In this document: one piece after another, positions 1 to 9,774 of the stretch
How positions within the stretch are numbered: position 1 is the first letter of the stretch
How the letters are laid out: every line of letters begins with the position of its first letter
IMG/VR virus record: IMGVR_UViG_3300035698_012069
Span: 1-27,972 of that record
Strand: one strand, 5' to 3'
Source of the DNA: a virus
DNA: 27,972 bases
Made by a program: the position numbers and the translations under genes
The notes under the pieces: generated by a model
The model's database searches: none
Seen by the model: only the letters and a program-made list of their open reading frames with translations
Told to the model about the DNA's origin: nothing

Positions 1-1121
1 CTGATTTTGAGAACGGTGAAGGCGAGGACGGTACTTTGACGGCTGCATCCGCTCTAAACTTTAAATTAAGTGATGTAGAGTCTATTAAATGGATATTACC
101 GGCCCAAAGACTGCTAATTGGAGCGGCCAATGGGGTTTATTCCATGTCGGGAGCGGCTGAAACGGGTATTAACCCCCTTTCCTCTCCTCTTTTTAGACGT
201 ATTACGGACACACGTGCCTCAGACACACGCCCCTTATTTTTCCAGGGTACTACCTTCTTTACGCACACGAACGCCACTAAACTTGGAAGCATTATCTTTC
301 AGAGCGGTGAGTTTTCGGGTTTTAGTTTTGAAGATATTTCGAAATTCTCTAGTCACCTAACTACTAACGGCATTAAAGAGATGTGTATTGCCGAAGATGT
401 ATTATGGATAGTAAGTAGTGGTAACGAATTAGTAGGTGTCACATACAACGAAGAAAATAAAATTATGGCTTGGCACAAGCACGTAGCTACGGATTTATAT
501 GAGTCTATCCAAGCAGTTGGTACCTCAGTGTATACGTCTATCACAAGGGCCGGCGGACAGTATATAGAAATACTTTCTGCGGATATTGAGAATCTAGCTA
601 AAGAAGATGTGATTTGTGTGGACTCTGCCTTGACATATGACGGAGCTTCTGCTACAATAATTACAGGCCTGGACCACCTAGAAGGTGAAACAGTCGATAT
701 TTTAGCCGATGGGGCGGTACATCCGCAACAAGTAGTAAGCGGGAACCAGATTACATTGGTGACGGCTGCATCGGTTGTGCAAGTAGGGCTGCCTTATACG
801 TCCACTTTAAAGACGACTGAAGTCGTAGGGGGGAGTACTAGAGGTTCAAGAGAATCAAAAAAGACAAGAATTCACGAGATAGGTGTTAAGGTGCTAAGTA
901 CCAACGGGGCTGAAGTCCAAGTAGGTAGTTCGGCCGTATCTAATATTGAATTCAATGCAGGGCAAGTGGCCGGAGAAGGGCCAACCTTGTTTACAGGTAC
1001 TAAAGTAGAAACACTCAACGGAGGCAGTAACTTAAAACCCTCCGCTACAGTGACTTCTGTAGGAGGCCTACCACTTTCAATCCTCGGCATTAGTGTCGAC
1101 ACCAACGTTTCGGAGACATAA
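1..1121 (+). CDS. Tail nozzle protein (tail tubular protein B / T7 gp12-like), C-terminal part
   Basis: The frame is open from the left edge (first full codon at base 3) to a TAA at 1119-1121, so the N-terminus lies outside the window; the TTG at 36 is not a convincing start. The visible part has features I associate with podovirus tail nozzle proteins: a segment reading IKWILPAQRLLIGAANGVYS near the start, HLEGETVDILADGAVHP with VSGNQITL in the middle, VGLPYTSTLKT, and a C-terminus ending in LPLSILGIS. In T7 this protein forms a hexameric nozzle at the tail tip through which DNA leaves. The downstream neighbours (core protein, long internal proteins, tail fibre) match the expected gene order. 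Family assignment is from remembered motif patterns and gene order, not from a search. Confidence 0.85.
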   Translation, partial: DFENGEGEDGTLTAASALNFKLSDVESIKWILPAQRLLIGAANGVYSMSGAAETGINPLSSPLFRRITDTRASDTRPLFFQGTTFFTHTNATKLGSIIFQSGEFSGFSFEDISKFSSHLTTNGIKEMCIAEDVLWIVSSGNELVGVTYNEENKIMAWHKHVATDLYESIQAVGTSVYTSITRAGGQYIEILSADIENLAKEDVICVDSALTYDGASATIITGLDHLEGETVDILADGAVHPQQVVSGNQITLVTAASVVQVGLPYTSTLKTTEVVGGSTRGSRESKKTRIHEIGVKVLSTNGAEVQVGSSAVSNIEFNAGQVAGEGPTLFTGTKVETLNGGSNLKPSATVTSVGGLPLSILGISVDTNVSET

Positions 1122-1122
1122 T

Positions 1123-1779
1123 ATGGCAAGTTTAGCAGACCTTCAATTCCAAGCTAGAAAAAACAGGTTACCCCACCCAGGCGAAGAGCTTTTTATACCT
1201 GGCCCTAAATCTACACGGGCCCTTCGGAGGGCCGAAGCCAGGTTCGACGAACGTAGAAGTGCACAAGATGCACAGCAACGTACCAGAAATTCCCAGCAAA
1301 AAGCTAGGTTACGTGGTGCGGCCATTTCAGCTAGAGGTCGTGTGGAGGGCGCGGCTGCGGCAGGATCTATACGGGTAGCAGGTGCGGCAACAAAAACCAA
1401 TAGGTTACTCTCGGAATTTAATCGAGAAAGAACATTGCAAGAAGATCAAAGGCGCCGTCAAACAGCTCAGATTATAGGGCGTAAGAAAGCGTCTTTTGGG
1501 GCTGCGGGCATTCAATCTATAGGGGCAGGCCAGGAAGCGGCCAGACAGTCAACACTTGCGGGTAATATACAGGCTTCCCAAGGAGTCACGCGCAGGGAAA
1601 ATATTCTAAACATTACACGAGATGCTATAACTGGAACATTGGCTTCTACTAAAGGCGCTAGCGTCTCAGGGGCAGCTAATGTAAGGGCGGCTTCGCAATT
1701 TGGTGAGCTATTCCAAGGGACAGTTCAGGGGCCGCAATTAGAAAAACTAGATGGCACTATAATAAAGTTTTTAAAATAA
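1123..1779 (+). CDS. Internal virion protein, T7 gp14-like (218 aa)
   Basis: The ATG at 1123 lies one base after the upstream stop, suggesting translational coupling. A GTG 30 bases upstream is in frame but would overlap the nozzle gene, so ATG 1123 (MASLADLQF) is preferred. The protein is rich in Ala, Arg, Gln and Gly, with long predicted helices at about residues 45-125. It contains GRKKASFGAAGIQSIGAGQ at about residues 117-135. This resembles the small-residue segment of podovirus gp14-type internal core proteins, which are ejected into the envelope at infection and help form the DNA channel. Position between the nozzle gene and two very long internal proteins supports this. Sequence similarity is weak, so the call rests mainly on position and composition. 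Confidence 0.6.
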   Translation: MASLADLQFQARKNRLPHPGEELFIPGPKSTRALRRAEARFDERRSAQDAQQRTRNSQQKARLRGAAISARGRVEGAAAAGSIRVAGAATKTNRLLSEFNRERTLQEDQRRRQTAQIIGRKKASFGAAGIQSIGAGQEAARQSTLAGNIQASQGVTRRENILNITRDAITGTLASTKGASVSGAANVRAASQFGELFQGTVQGPQLEKLDGTIIKFLK

Positions 1780-1789
1780 AAGGGTAAAA

Positions 1790-3973
1790 ATGGAAAATTC
1801 TAATACTCCAGACTCAGGAAAAATGGTAGCCTCAGGGAAAACGACAGACCTAGGGAAAATGAGGGAGGCGTATCAAAACGGCGAACTCGGCGATCAAATC
1901 ACTGAAGCAATAGAAAATAAAGATACAAAATTCTTTGGAGATTTGACAGAGTCCCTCACAGGACAACGTCCTCCTAATGAAGGCGTGACGCCTGAAGGCG
2001 ATGCCTCTAGGCAGGCCGGTGTAGCGCCGGAAGGTGCTGATTTAGCCGGTACCTCCTTAAAAGAGGCACGTAGAGTATACGAAGAAACTAAAGAGGTTGA
2101 CGGTAATGCGTCAGTCGATACCTTGGCGGGATTAGTGGGTTCAAAAGAAGCTAACTCGACTCTGGATACGGCAATCGGTGCTGCAATAGAGACTCCGGAA
2201 AATAAGGCGGCTATTCATGAAATAGCGGCTGCACAACTGAAAGCTGAAGGCTATAGTAGGGGCACACTGAGTTCTCTCGGTCGTGAAGGCAACAAAGTTG
2301 GAAGTGGCCCTAGTCGGTTTAATGGTAGCGGTCAAAACAATGGTATATCTTTAGGGGAAGTCATCAAAAGCTTGTCAGGTAAGAATTATTCAGATCCGGT
2401 AGAAGCACGTTTAGATTTACGCACGACTATACAAAACTTTAAAAAGCAATTTCCAAATGAATCCGCAGCAACCTACGAAGATGCATATAAAGGTGCTTTG
2501 GGGTATGTAAGCAGTAAAATAAGACATAAAAACGATAATGGTCACGGAGGTGATACGGAGCAGTCCAGCGCATTGCGCCAAGGATTCGACACGGCCATAC
2601 GTACAGAAGACGTGGGTATCGAAGCGAAACGGTTAGCTACAGAGGCAAGAGACTTGGCCGATGGGCGTTTAGACTCTACAATGGATGGAATCGGCAGTGT
2701 ATTAAGCGGCCTGGATGAAGATCCCGATAGTTTGGAAGATGCTACGCAAAATTGGACGAATGAATTCTATAAAACTGCTCGCCGAACGGGCATGACAGAA
2801 GGTAACATTCAAAAAGGCTTGAAAAAAGGTACTGACCAGCTAATAAATACAGCTGTGGGCTCTATGATACGTAAAAACCCTACCCAGGCATTGGAATGGC
2901 TTAAAACAAATTCCGATAAAGTTGGAAAAAATGTAATACGCCTTAAAAATGCCGCTAGAAATAAAATAGACGCTAATGCACGCAAGGCCGAAATCCTTGC
3001 TGATAGAAGCGTACGCAAAGAAAAGAAGCTCACACTAAAAGAAATTAAAGCCAGTCTTCCCTTTAATATGCAGGAACTTGTTACGCTAACAAAATCTGGC
3101 AATAAGGAAATCCGTGAAGCGGCTATTTCCAAGCAAAACGACATTGTGAAGAAACCACTAGATGCTGCTATTGCAAGCGGTCTTGTGGAAGAGCACATTG
3201 GCGACCTCAGCTCAGCGTCCGAACTTGAAGATCGGGCGTCAGATATTGAAGTGGCCTCTAAAGTGTTGGGGGACAAAATACCTTTCTACTCTAAATCTTC
3301 TGAGCTTGCACGCGTTAAAGCTCTCATAGACAACCCTGAGGGAGGTCGTAGGCACTTAGATGCCACGGCAAATCTCGACGGAGGTACGCGTGACTCTATG
3401 GCTGAACAACTCGATCCTACCGATGCAATGGGCTTTGCTTTGCGTATGGGCAACAAACATAAAGAGCTACAAGATGATATCTTAATTGGCCGTGCGAGTC
3501 CTTTAAAGCCAGGCGCAGATGAACCTAAACACTCTTTTGGCAATACTACTCCTTACCAAGGCGCCGCATCCGATCACGCGAACGCGCAAATGTCCGCCGC
3601 TGTAGTGGCCCTCATGAGAGGGGGCATGAGCGAAAATGATGCAGTAAAAGCCATTGTGAATACACAAAAAATAGGTACTTTTGGTTTTAGACAGTCTTTA
3701 ACGTTACCCCAGGGCACCACAGCAGAACAATTTGAAGCCGGTGTAAGTGAACTTTTCGCGGACCGTGAAAAACTTACTGAATTTTCTAACGGCCAAGTTG
3801 ACAAAGCACGTACCTTAGCAGGAGACCCTGTAAAATTCGATGAAGACGACATTGAATGGGTACCTTTGGCTTATGGCGTATACGGTTTAAATGTAGACGG
3901 TACGCCTCTTGTGATTGAAGATGGTGAAACTAGATTCGAAATAGACATGGGAGATTTCTTAGATGGCGAATAG
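1790..3973 (+). CDS. Large internal virion (ejection) protein, gp15-like position (727 aa)
   Basis: This long, acidic, mostly helical protein has no membrane segment that I can see. It starts at ATG 1790 after an AAAGGGT ribosome binding site. The N-terminal 130 residues are low complexity and rich in Glu, Asp and Gly; the middle (about residues 270-480) is charged and helical. The C-terminus has a short all-beta-looking end (DDIEWVPLAYGVYGLNVDG) of a kind found at the C-termini of long podovirus virion proteins. It sits second of the three long genes between gp14-like protein and tail fibre, where T7 has gp15. No lysozyme or transglycosylase motif was recognised. Its last 11 bases overlap the next gene. 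Function is inferred from length and gene order. Confidence 0.55.
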   Translation: MENSNTPDSGKMVASGKTTDLGKMREAYQNGELGDQITEAIENKDTKFFGDLTESLTGQRPPNEGVTPEGDASRQAGVAPEGADLAGTSLKEARRVYEETKEVDGNASVDTLAGLVGSKEANSTLDTAIGAAIETPENKAAIHEIAAAQLKAEGYSRGTLSSLGREGNKVGSGPSRFNGSGQNNGISLGEVIKSLSGKNYSDPVEARLDLRTTIQNFKKQFPNESAATYEDAYKGALGYVSSKIRHKNDNGHGGDTEQSSALRQGFDTAIRTEDVGIEAKRLATEARDLADGRLDSTMDGIGSVLSGLDEDPDSLEDATQNWTNEFYKTARRTGMTEGNIQKGLKKGTDQLINTAVGSMIRKNPTQALEWLKTNSDKVGKNVIRLKNAARNKIDANARKAEILADRSVRKEKKLTLKEIKASLPFNMQELVTLTKSGNKEIREAAISKQNDIVKKPLDAAIASGLVEEHIGDLSSASELEDRASDIEVASKVLGDKIPFYSKSSELARVKALIDNPEGGRRHLDATANLDGGTRDSMAEQLDPTDAMGFALRMGNKHKELQDDILIGRASPLKPGADEPKHSFGNTTPYQGAASDHANAQMSAAVVALMRGGMSENDAVKAIVNTQKIGTFGFRQSLTLPQGTTAEQFEAGVSELFADREKLTEFSNGQVDKARTLAGDPVKFDEDDIEWVPLAYGVYGLNVDGTPLVIEDGETRFEIDMGDFLDGE

Positions 3974-5903
3974 ATTTACGAATACTAAAGTTCGAGCAGG
4001 CGAAGGTGCGGGACTAACTGATCTCGACAAAAATATCGACGATTTATTTGATGCCGAAAATATCGGCGATTCATTTGATGCCGTCCGGAAATCTTTCGGT
4101 GTATCTCTAGAATCTGGCCAGTTAGGGTTAGCTAAAGACGACCTAAAAGCCTATTTGGATAAAGTGGAAAAAGCTACGGGTGTGAAAATTAAACCTGAGC
4201 TAGGTATAAGTGAGCCGATAAGAGGTAACTATAAAGGTACTCGTGGGGGTTTCGTTTTCGGAGAGCCTTTTCAGGATACAGCTGATAAGTTCGACACACA
4301 AATACAAGAACTAGGCAAGAAATTTCCCGGTGCTTTTGACGTTAAGACTATTAACGATCTAAATGCTGAATTCAACTCTAATAGAGATAAGATAGCCGAA
4401 GGTGATGGCAAGGATAAGAATATAATAGGGGCAGTAGGGGCAGGTATTGTCGCATTAGCCACCGACTTTCCTACTGTAGCTTCTGCTTTAACAGGAGGTA
4501 TCGTAAGTAAGCTTGTTAAAGGTGCAACTCTCGCTGGAAAAGTAGTTTTAGATGCAACTATAGGGGCTGTATCGGAAGCTGCCATACAATCTCAGCTTGA
4601 AGGATCCTTTGCTGAAAAATCCACGGCCGTTGCAGGTGCTACTTTTGGGCCTGGGATTCTCAGAGTTTTGGGTATCTCTACAAAGGCTGCCACGAAGATT
4701 GCAGGTAAAGGGCTTGCCAAGCTATTGAAGAAAAGCGGTAACTCCACTTCAAAATTTATATATGAGTCGGAGAAGGCAATTAGTAAACTGTCTCCTGAAG
4801 TGCAAGCAGCTGCAAAATCTGAATTAAACCAATTAAAGGCCTATGGTGGGCGCTTAGACGAGGCCCTTGCGACACGGGGCAACCAAAAAGCAGCCTTTGT
4901 GAACGATATGATGGTACCTAATGCTAAGGCCAACGTTAAATTCAACCCTACTGTGCAGTTTAAAAGTGCAATTAAGCAACTCGATTCAAAAGCAGTCACT
5001 AAAAAGGCCGCTGCAAACCTTGAAAGGTTCGTTAAAAGACGTGCTGACGGAAATTTAACACCTAGGCAGGTACTTAAAGAGCTATTACTTGCAAGGCCAG
5101 ACGTAGATGCAAGAGCTGCTTTAGACGATTTAGAGCGCCTAACTAGAGGCGGACAGAATATTGAGGTGGTTATAGCCACTCGTATTGCCTCGGATTCAGT
5201 ACCTCCGCTTACCTCATCAGGTAAATTTGCGACTAATCTAGAGCAAGTTGGCGTATTAGGTAAAAGGGGGCAACCTCTTAAAGGCAAATCGGCACTGAAA
5301 GCGTCTGTATATGACACTTTAGATGAAGCGCGAGATAACCTCAAAAGACTCAGAAAAAGCGACGATGCTTTGGCGAACTTGCAGGTATTCAAAACTAAAG
5401 ATGGCAAATATGCTTTAGTGGGAAATACTGAACTCAAGACTTTACCTAAGGGCGGCTCATATGCCACCAAAGATGCGGCCGATGCAGCTCTACCTAGATT
5501 TGCTGCAAAGTTTGGTGTGGATCCAAGTGAATTAACGCCAGTTAAGACGCGTTTCTTCAGTGATGCGACAGGTAAAACAGACTTTACGTATAAGTTGGCG
5601 CTCAGGGCGTCGGAGAGAGATGTACACGCCTTTGACCTGGACCTACCTGGTTCTATGGAAGAAGCCTACATGCGCCTACAAACCACTGCTCCAGAGGGCG
5701 TCCTAGAGGTTCCTATAACAAACACTATAGATAGCTTTAAGACCTTGAAAGCGCAGGCGCCGGAAGTTACTGCAGACTTATCTGCGAGGATGGATCGTTT
5801 AGCGGTGGCTGAAGGTGCTTCGGAACTTGGCTATAAGAAGCTAAATGGGCAAGTGAAGAATTTAAGAGAAGTTGCCAAAGCTCTAAAAGCGTGTAATATA
5901 TAA
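3963..5903 (+). CDS. Internal virion protein with hydrophobic central segment (646 aa)
   Basis: ATG 3963 overlaps the end of the preceding gene by 11 bases (ATGGCGAATAG), so the pair is probably translationally coupled. Residues about 155-250 form an unusually hydrophobic, Ala/Gly-rich stretch (for example GAVGAGIVALATDF and GATFGPGILRVLGIS) within a charged helical protein. Such stretches occur in podovirus ejection proteins that insert in the host envelope. The remainder is Lys/Ala/Leu-rich and helical. No enzymatic motif was recognised. Together with its two long neighbours it replaces the T7 gp15/gp16 pair. It could also be a structural protein with another job; the assignment rests on gene order and composition. 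Confidence 0.5.
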   Translation: MANRFTNTKVRAGEGAGLTDLDKNIDDLFDAENIGDSFDAVRKSFGVSLESGQLGLAKDDLKAYLDKVEKATGVKIKPELGISEPIRGNYKGTRGGFVFGEPFQDTADKFDTQIQELGKKFPGAFDVKTINDLNAEFNSNRDKIAEGDGKDKNIIGAVGAGIVALATDFPTVASALTGGIVSKLVKGATLAGKVVLDATIGAVSEAAIQSQLEGSFAEKSTAVAGATFGPGILRVLGISTKAATKIAGKGLAKLLKKSGNSTSKFIYESEKAISKLSPEVQAAAKSELNQLKAYGGRLDEALATRGNQKAAFVNDMMVPNAKANVKFNPTVQFKSAIKQLDSKAVTKKAAANLERFVKRRADGNLTPRQVLKELLLARPDVDARAALDDLERLTRGGQNIEVVIATRIASDSVPPLTSSGKFATNLEQVGVLGKRGQPLKGKSALKASVYDTLDEARDNLKRLRKSDDALANLQVFKTKDGKYALVGNTELKTLPKGGSYATKDAADAALPRFAAKFGVDPSELTPVKTRFFSDATGKTDFTYKLALRASERDVHAFDLDLPGSMEEAYMRLQTTAPEGVLEVPITNTIDSFKTLKAQAPEVTADLSARMDRLAVAEGASELGYKKLNGQVKNLREVAKALKACNI

Positions 5904-5928
5904 GAAGATAAATGCTTGGAATTTAAAA

Positions 5929-8313
5929 ATGAGTAGAATTACAGAATGTTTAGGTGAAATGGTCAAAAGTGGCCTGTTAACCAATGCCGAATCGGCCCGC
6001 TACGTTAGAATGCAGGAAACTTTAGCGTCGCATCTTGGCGACCAAAAAGAGGCGGGAAGAAGAGTTGCGGCTTTAGTTGGCCATGAGGCCGACCAGCTTG
6101 TACGGCGTGCCTCAGCCTTTGATGAGGTTGTCGGGCAAGTCGACCGCACAGTTGCCGGAGTAAAACCAGGCCAAAAGGCAAGAATTGGCTCTTTAGTGCG
6201 TGAATTGACGCTAACTAAGCACGCAGACCTGCAGGATGGCCATTTAAACGCCTATAGCGTGCCCGTACGTACTGCTACTTCTAATTTACAACAGAAGGCA
6301 CTGCGAAATATGGAAAGCGGCGCTCAGGAGCAGATAGCGCGTTCTATGATGGGCGATGCTACGATCAAAGGCGAGTCCAAAACTATTGCCGAAGGCATGC
6401 TTGAATCCTTAAAAGTGGGTCGCGATACTTTACGTAAATTGGGCGGTGGATATTTGAATGATCCCCCTAAGAATAATATGGCTCTCGATATACAAAGAGG
6501 CTCTTTACAAGAGCTCACTGAAGCTGAGTTCGTTACTGATATTTCTAAAGTACTAAACAAAGAACATCTAATATCTAATGTGCCGGCGGCTGTCGCACAT
6601 AAAGAGGGTTTTGATGGCTACCTACGCAGCGTATTTAAAGCACTGAAATCCGGAGCACGTTCACTCACTAAAGAAGAGCTGGACGGTAAATCTCCCGCTG
6701 AATTCTTGCGGGACTTCCAACATAATGCCTTTTCGGGCGATTTTGACGGGTGGCGCGCCATGCAGAAGAAATATGGCTCAGGTAAACCTGGTCAAATGAA
6801 CATTTTAGGTTCTCACCTCAAACAAATGAAAGATATGGCGGCAAGTAGTGCCGATATGGAGGGTTTCGGCGGAGATTTAAACCGATATCGCAACCTCGTT
6901 AATGCCTCTATGAAGGAAGGCGGCCTAGTTGGCGGCGAATCTACTATCGATTCTAACATTAAATACATGAAAGGCGGCTATGATACAGTATGGAATGCCT
7001 ATAACTCAGTTGGTTTAAACCGATTCCTAGTGACGCCTACATATGTCCTTAACGTAATAAAAGCAGCCAGCCCGGTGAAACTGCTAAAAGGCGCTCAAAT
7101 TACTGCATTCTTTTCCGATACAAACTTCCGTAAAGGTGTTTCGGAATTTTACGGTCTACCTAAGGGCGGCTTTAAAGATTTAGGGGCGGGTATAGACCTT
7201 CAAATGGGATCTATTCTTCGCGACAATAACGCATTCGTGGCCGAATTAGGCCTGAGTTCTACACACTATAATGACGTAATGCAAGATGCCGTACGCGGTT
7301 ATGTTAGCGTATACGGCCTAGAAAACGTGGAGAGATGGTCCTCTGCAGCTTTACGTTCCAGCGGTCTGCCTTTAGTTACCGATATGGGACGCGCTTTAAA
7401 CGTTAAACGCTTCAGTATGAACCTCGGCAGCTACAAGAAAGTGGGTTTTGACGAACTTCATCCTCAGCTACAGGCTGATATGGAACTTTTTGGTATTGGG
7501 GCGGCCGATTGGGACATCATGCGTGCAGGTGGTATTGAATTGAGAGAGGGAGTACCTTTTATGGCTCCAGCATTCCTATCGAAGGCACACCCGAAGCAAT
7601 CACGACAGCTCGCCTCTTTGGTGGCACGTGTGGAACAAATGGGTACACCTACCACATCTGCGCAGGTACAGAAATTCCGCGCTCAAGTTAAGCAAGTGAA
7701 TCCAGCATTAGGCATTGTAGCCGACATGCTCACGACATTCCAAGGCTTTAATGGCGCACAATTTGAAAGATGGCTCTCTAGAGGGGCCGGAAAAGGTGCA
7801 TTATTTGCTAAACTAGCCGTAAGAGGCTATGTACTTGGCCAAGCGGTCATGATTACACGTAACGCCGTTAATAATAAGACTACCGACTTTACCGATCCGG
7901 AACATCATACAGATGCGCTCCTGCAAAGCGGCATGACCGGCTTCTTTGGCGATATAGTCATGGCAGTGGCCGGTTCAGCGGGTATTGGTTTTAATCAAAG
8001 CATGGCCGAATTCGCCGGAAGAAAGGCCTCAGGAGTCGCCTTAGGTACTGTAGCGGACATAGGCGATGCCTTTCTCAGCAACGCAGTTAAAGCCGCACAA
8101 GGTAAAGACACTAAATTTGCCAGTGACCTACTAAGAGTGGCCGAGGGCTTTAACCCTCTTAAGCAACATGCAGTAACGGGGGAACTCTGGGATGAAACTA
8201 TAGGAACTTGGATGAAAGAATCCTTTTTAAGCCAGAAACAGTTTAAAAGAATATCTAATCTCGAAAAAGCCCGCCTAGCAAAAGCAGGCCAAGAGAAGAT
8301 TATTGAGCCGTAA
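5929..8313 (+). CDS. Large internal virion protein, gp16-like position (794 aa)
   Basis: This is the longest protein in the window and the last before the tail fibre gene, where T7-like phages place gp16. Starts at ATG 5929 (MSRITECLGEM) after a weak ribosome binding site. The N-terminal 170 residues are charged and helical (AGRRVAALVGHEADQL). The centre and C-terminal half are mixed, with several Gly/Ala-rich hydrophobic stretches at about residues 620-700 (GMTGFFGDIVMAVAGSAGIG) that could contact membrane. I see no soluble lytic transglycosylase motif, so any peptidoglycan-cleaving activity must lie elsewhere. After its stop there are 69 bases before the tail fibre gene with no clear terminator. 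Confidence 0.55.
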   Translation: MSRITECLGEMVKSGLLTNAESARYVRMQETLASHLGDQKEAGRRVAALVGHEADQLVRRASAFDEVVGQVDRTVAGVKPGQKARIGSLVRELTLTKHADLQDGHLNAYSVPVRTATSNLQQKALRNMESGAQEQIARSMMGDATIKGESKTIAEGMLESLKVGRDTLRKLGGGYLNDPPKNNMALDIQRGSLQELTEAEFVTDISKVLNKEHLISNVPAAVAHKEGFDGYLRSVFKALKSGARSLTKEELDGKSPAEFLRDFQHNAFSGDFDGWRAMQKKYGSGKPGQMNILGSHLKQMKDMAASSADMEGFGGDLNRYRNLVNASMKEGGLVGGESTIDSNIKYMKGGYDTVWNAYNSVGLNRFLVTPTYVLNVIKAASPVKLLKGAQITAFFSDTNFRKGVSEFYGLPKGGFKDLGAGIDLQMGSILRDNNAFVAELGLSSTHYNDVMQDAVRGYVSVYGLENVERWSSAALRSSGLPLVTDMGRALNVKRFSMNLGSYKKVGFDELHPQLQADMELFGIGAADWDIMRAGGIELREGVPFMAPAFLSKAHPKQSRQLASLVARVEQMGTPTTSAQVQKFRAQVKQVNPALGIVADMLTTFQGFNGAQFERWLSRGAGKGALFAKLAVRGYVLGQAVMITRNAVNNKTTDFTDPEHHTDALLQSGMTGFFGDIVMAVAGSAGIGFNQSMAEFAGRKASGVALGTVADIGDAFLSNAVKAAQGKDTKFASDLLRVAEGFNPLKQHAVTGELWDETIGTWMKESFLSQKQFKRISNLEKARLAKAGQEKIIEP

Positions 8314-8382
8314 ACCGGCCCTACTATGGCGCCTAATTAGAATTATAACACAAGATCAGAATTAACACAAGGAAAAAATAAA

Positions 8383-9771
8383 ATGACCGTAACAAGTACC
8401 TCAAAATCGATAACGTATGCGGGTAATAGCTCGACTGTGGCATTTGCTACCGACTTTAAACTGTATGATGTAAGCCATGTAGAGGTCACCTTGGACGCTG
8501 TAGTGCAGACTATTACCACACATTACACAGTAAGCGGTATAGGAGACAGTACAGCCACCGTTACTATGGTCACTGCCCCGGCAACTGGTGAATCCCTAGT
8601 TCTAAATTTGAATCCGCCCTTCACACAAACGGTTAATTTATCTAATGGGGGCCCTTTAGATGCGGAATCCCTAGAACAGGCCCTAGACTTGAATGTACAA
8701 CTATCTAGAATCTCAGTAGGTACCCCAGGAGCCACAGGGGCCACAGGGCCTACAGGTTCCACAGGTTCCACAGGTTCCACAGGGTCTACAGGGGCAACCG
8801 GACCTACAGGCGCTACGGGACCTACAGGACCGGCCGGATCTGGTATTGCGGATGTTGTAGACGATACAACCCCTCAGTTAGGCGGTGCTTTAGACGTCAA
8901 CGGCGCAGCAATCGTGTCGGCAGCGGCTGGAAACATTGCGATCACCCCAGATACTACAGGCGATATTATTTTAGATGGCCTTAAATGGCCACAAGCGGAT
9001 GGAACAGCTAACTACGTAATTGAAACCGACGGAGCAGGTCAATTAAGCTGGATAGCCAATACAGGAGGTATAGCATCCGTAGTAAATGACACTACACCTC
9101 AACTAGGCGGTGACCTAGACCTAAACGGCAATCAAATTACCTCTCCGGACGGTACAGACCTCATAGATATACCAAACGGATCGATTGATTTACAAACGGC
9201 TTCTACTAGCAGAGCAGACATTAATGATACAGGATTACGATTAGGTGCAGCAAATGCTCGTGTAACAACTATTCTTGATGAAGATGCGATGGGTACTGAT
9301 TCAGCGACAGCACTGGCCACTCAACAATCTATTAAAGCGTACGTAGACAGTGGTACAGTTACTTTAACTAACAAAACCATTGACGGCAACACAAATACAG
9401 TTATAGATTTACCATACGATATAGCTTTAGTGGCGGGCTTTGATGCCACAATGGTCAAAGAAAATGTAGCAGTTCAAACATACGGTGAGATGGTCATGAG
9501 CCGGTCAGGTTCAATTACAGGCGAAGCAGGATATATAGACACTGTAGCGACAGGAGCAACAGTCATTGTAGATATAGAAAAGAATGGCGTGACAGTATAT
9601 GCAACAGCACCTTTATTTGCAGTATCCACAGCTACACTAACAGCAGGTACGTTAAAGACAGATGGTACTGAAGATTTCGTGTCAGGAGACAGAATCACAT
9701 TTAAAGTAACACAAATAGGATCTACAATTGCAGGTCAAGGCGTTAGATTCACAGTAAAAGCAGAGGTATAA
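8383..9771 (+). CDS. Tail fibre protein with T7-type N-terminus and collagen-like stalk (462 aa)
   Basis: Residues 1-112 match the pattern of the T7 tail fibre N-terminal (virion-attachment) domain: [20 protein letters not shown], a short YTVSGIGDS hairpin, and [19 protein letters not shown]. Residues 113-152 are a collagen-like run of Gly-Ala/Pro/Ser-Thr triplets, which would trimerise as a stalk. Residues 155-174 and 230-249 are a duplicated motif ([17 protein letters not shown] / [17 protein letters not shown]) common in phage tail fibres. Further on, [17 protein letters not shown] is another common fibre element. The C-terminal 120 residues look all-beta. Ribosome binding site AAGGAAAA precedes ATG 8383. 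The separate downstream gene at 9775 probably supplies the receptor-binding tip. Confidence 0.88.
   Translation: MTVTSTSKSITYAGNSSTVAFATDFKLYDVSHVEVTLDAVVQTITTHYTVSGIGDSTATVTMVTAPATGESLVLNLNPPFTQTVNLSNGGPLDAESLEQALDLNVQLSRISVGTPGATGATGPTGSTGSTGSTGSTGATGPTGATGPTGPAGSGIADVVDDTTPQLGGALDVNGAAIVSAAAGNIAITPDTTGDIILDGLKWPQADGTANYVIETDGAGQLSWIANTGGIASVVNDTTPQLGGDLDLNGNQITSPDGTDLIDIPNGSIDLQTASTSRADINDTGLRLGAANARVTTILDEDAMGTDSATALATQQSIKAYVDSGTVTLTNKTIDGNTNTVIDLPYDIALVAGFDATMVKENVAVQTYGEMVMSRSGSITGEAGYIDTVATGATVIVDIEKNGVTVYATAPLFAVSTATLTAGTLKTDGTEDFVSGDRITFKVTQIGSTIAGQGVRFTVKAEV
8752..8787 (+). repeat. 9-bp tandem repeat in the collagen-like stalk
   Basis: ACAGGTTCC occurs three times back to back (8752-8778), followed by a degenerate fourth unit ACAGGGTCT (8779-8787). 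The unit is three codons long, so loss or gain of copies keeps the frame and would only change stalk length. Confidence 0.9.
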
Positions 9772-9774
9772 AAT

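Noticed and set aside
8314-8382. Promoter before the tail fibre gene
   Set aside because: TATAAC is present but no -35-like hexamer at proper spacing and no conserved phage promoter motif could be matched.
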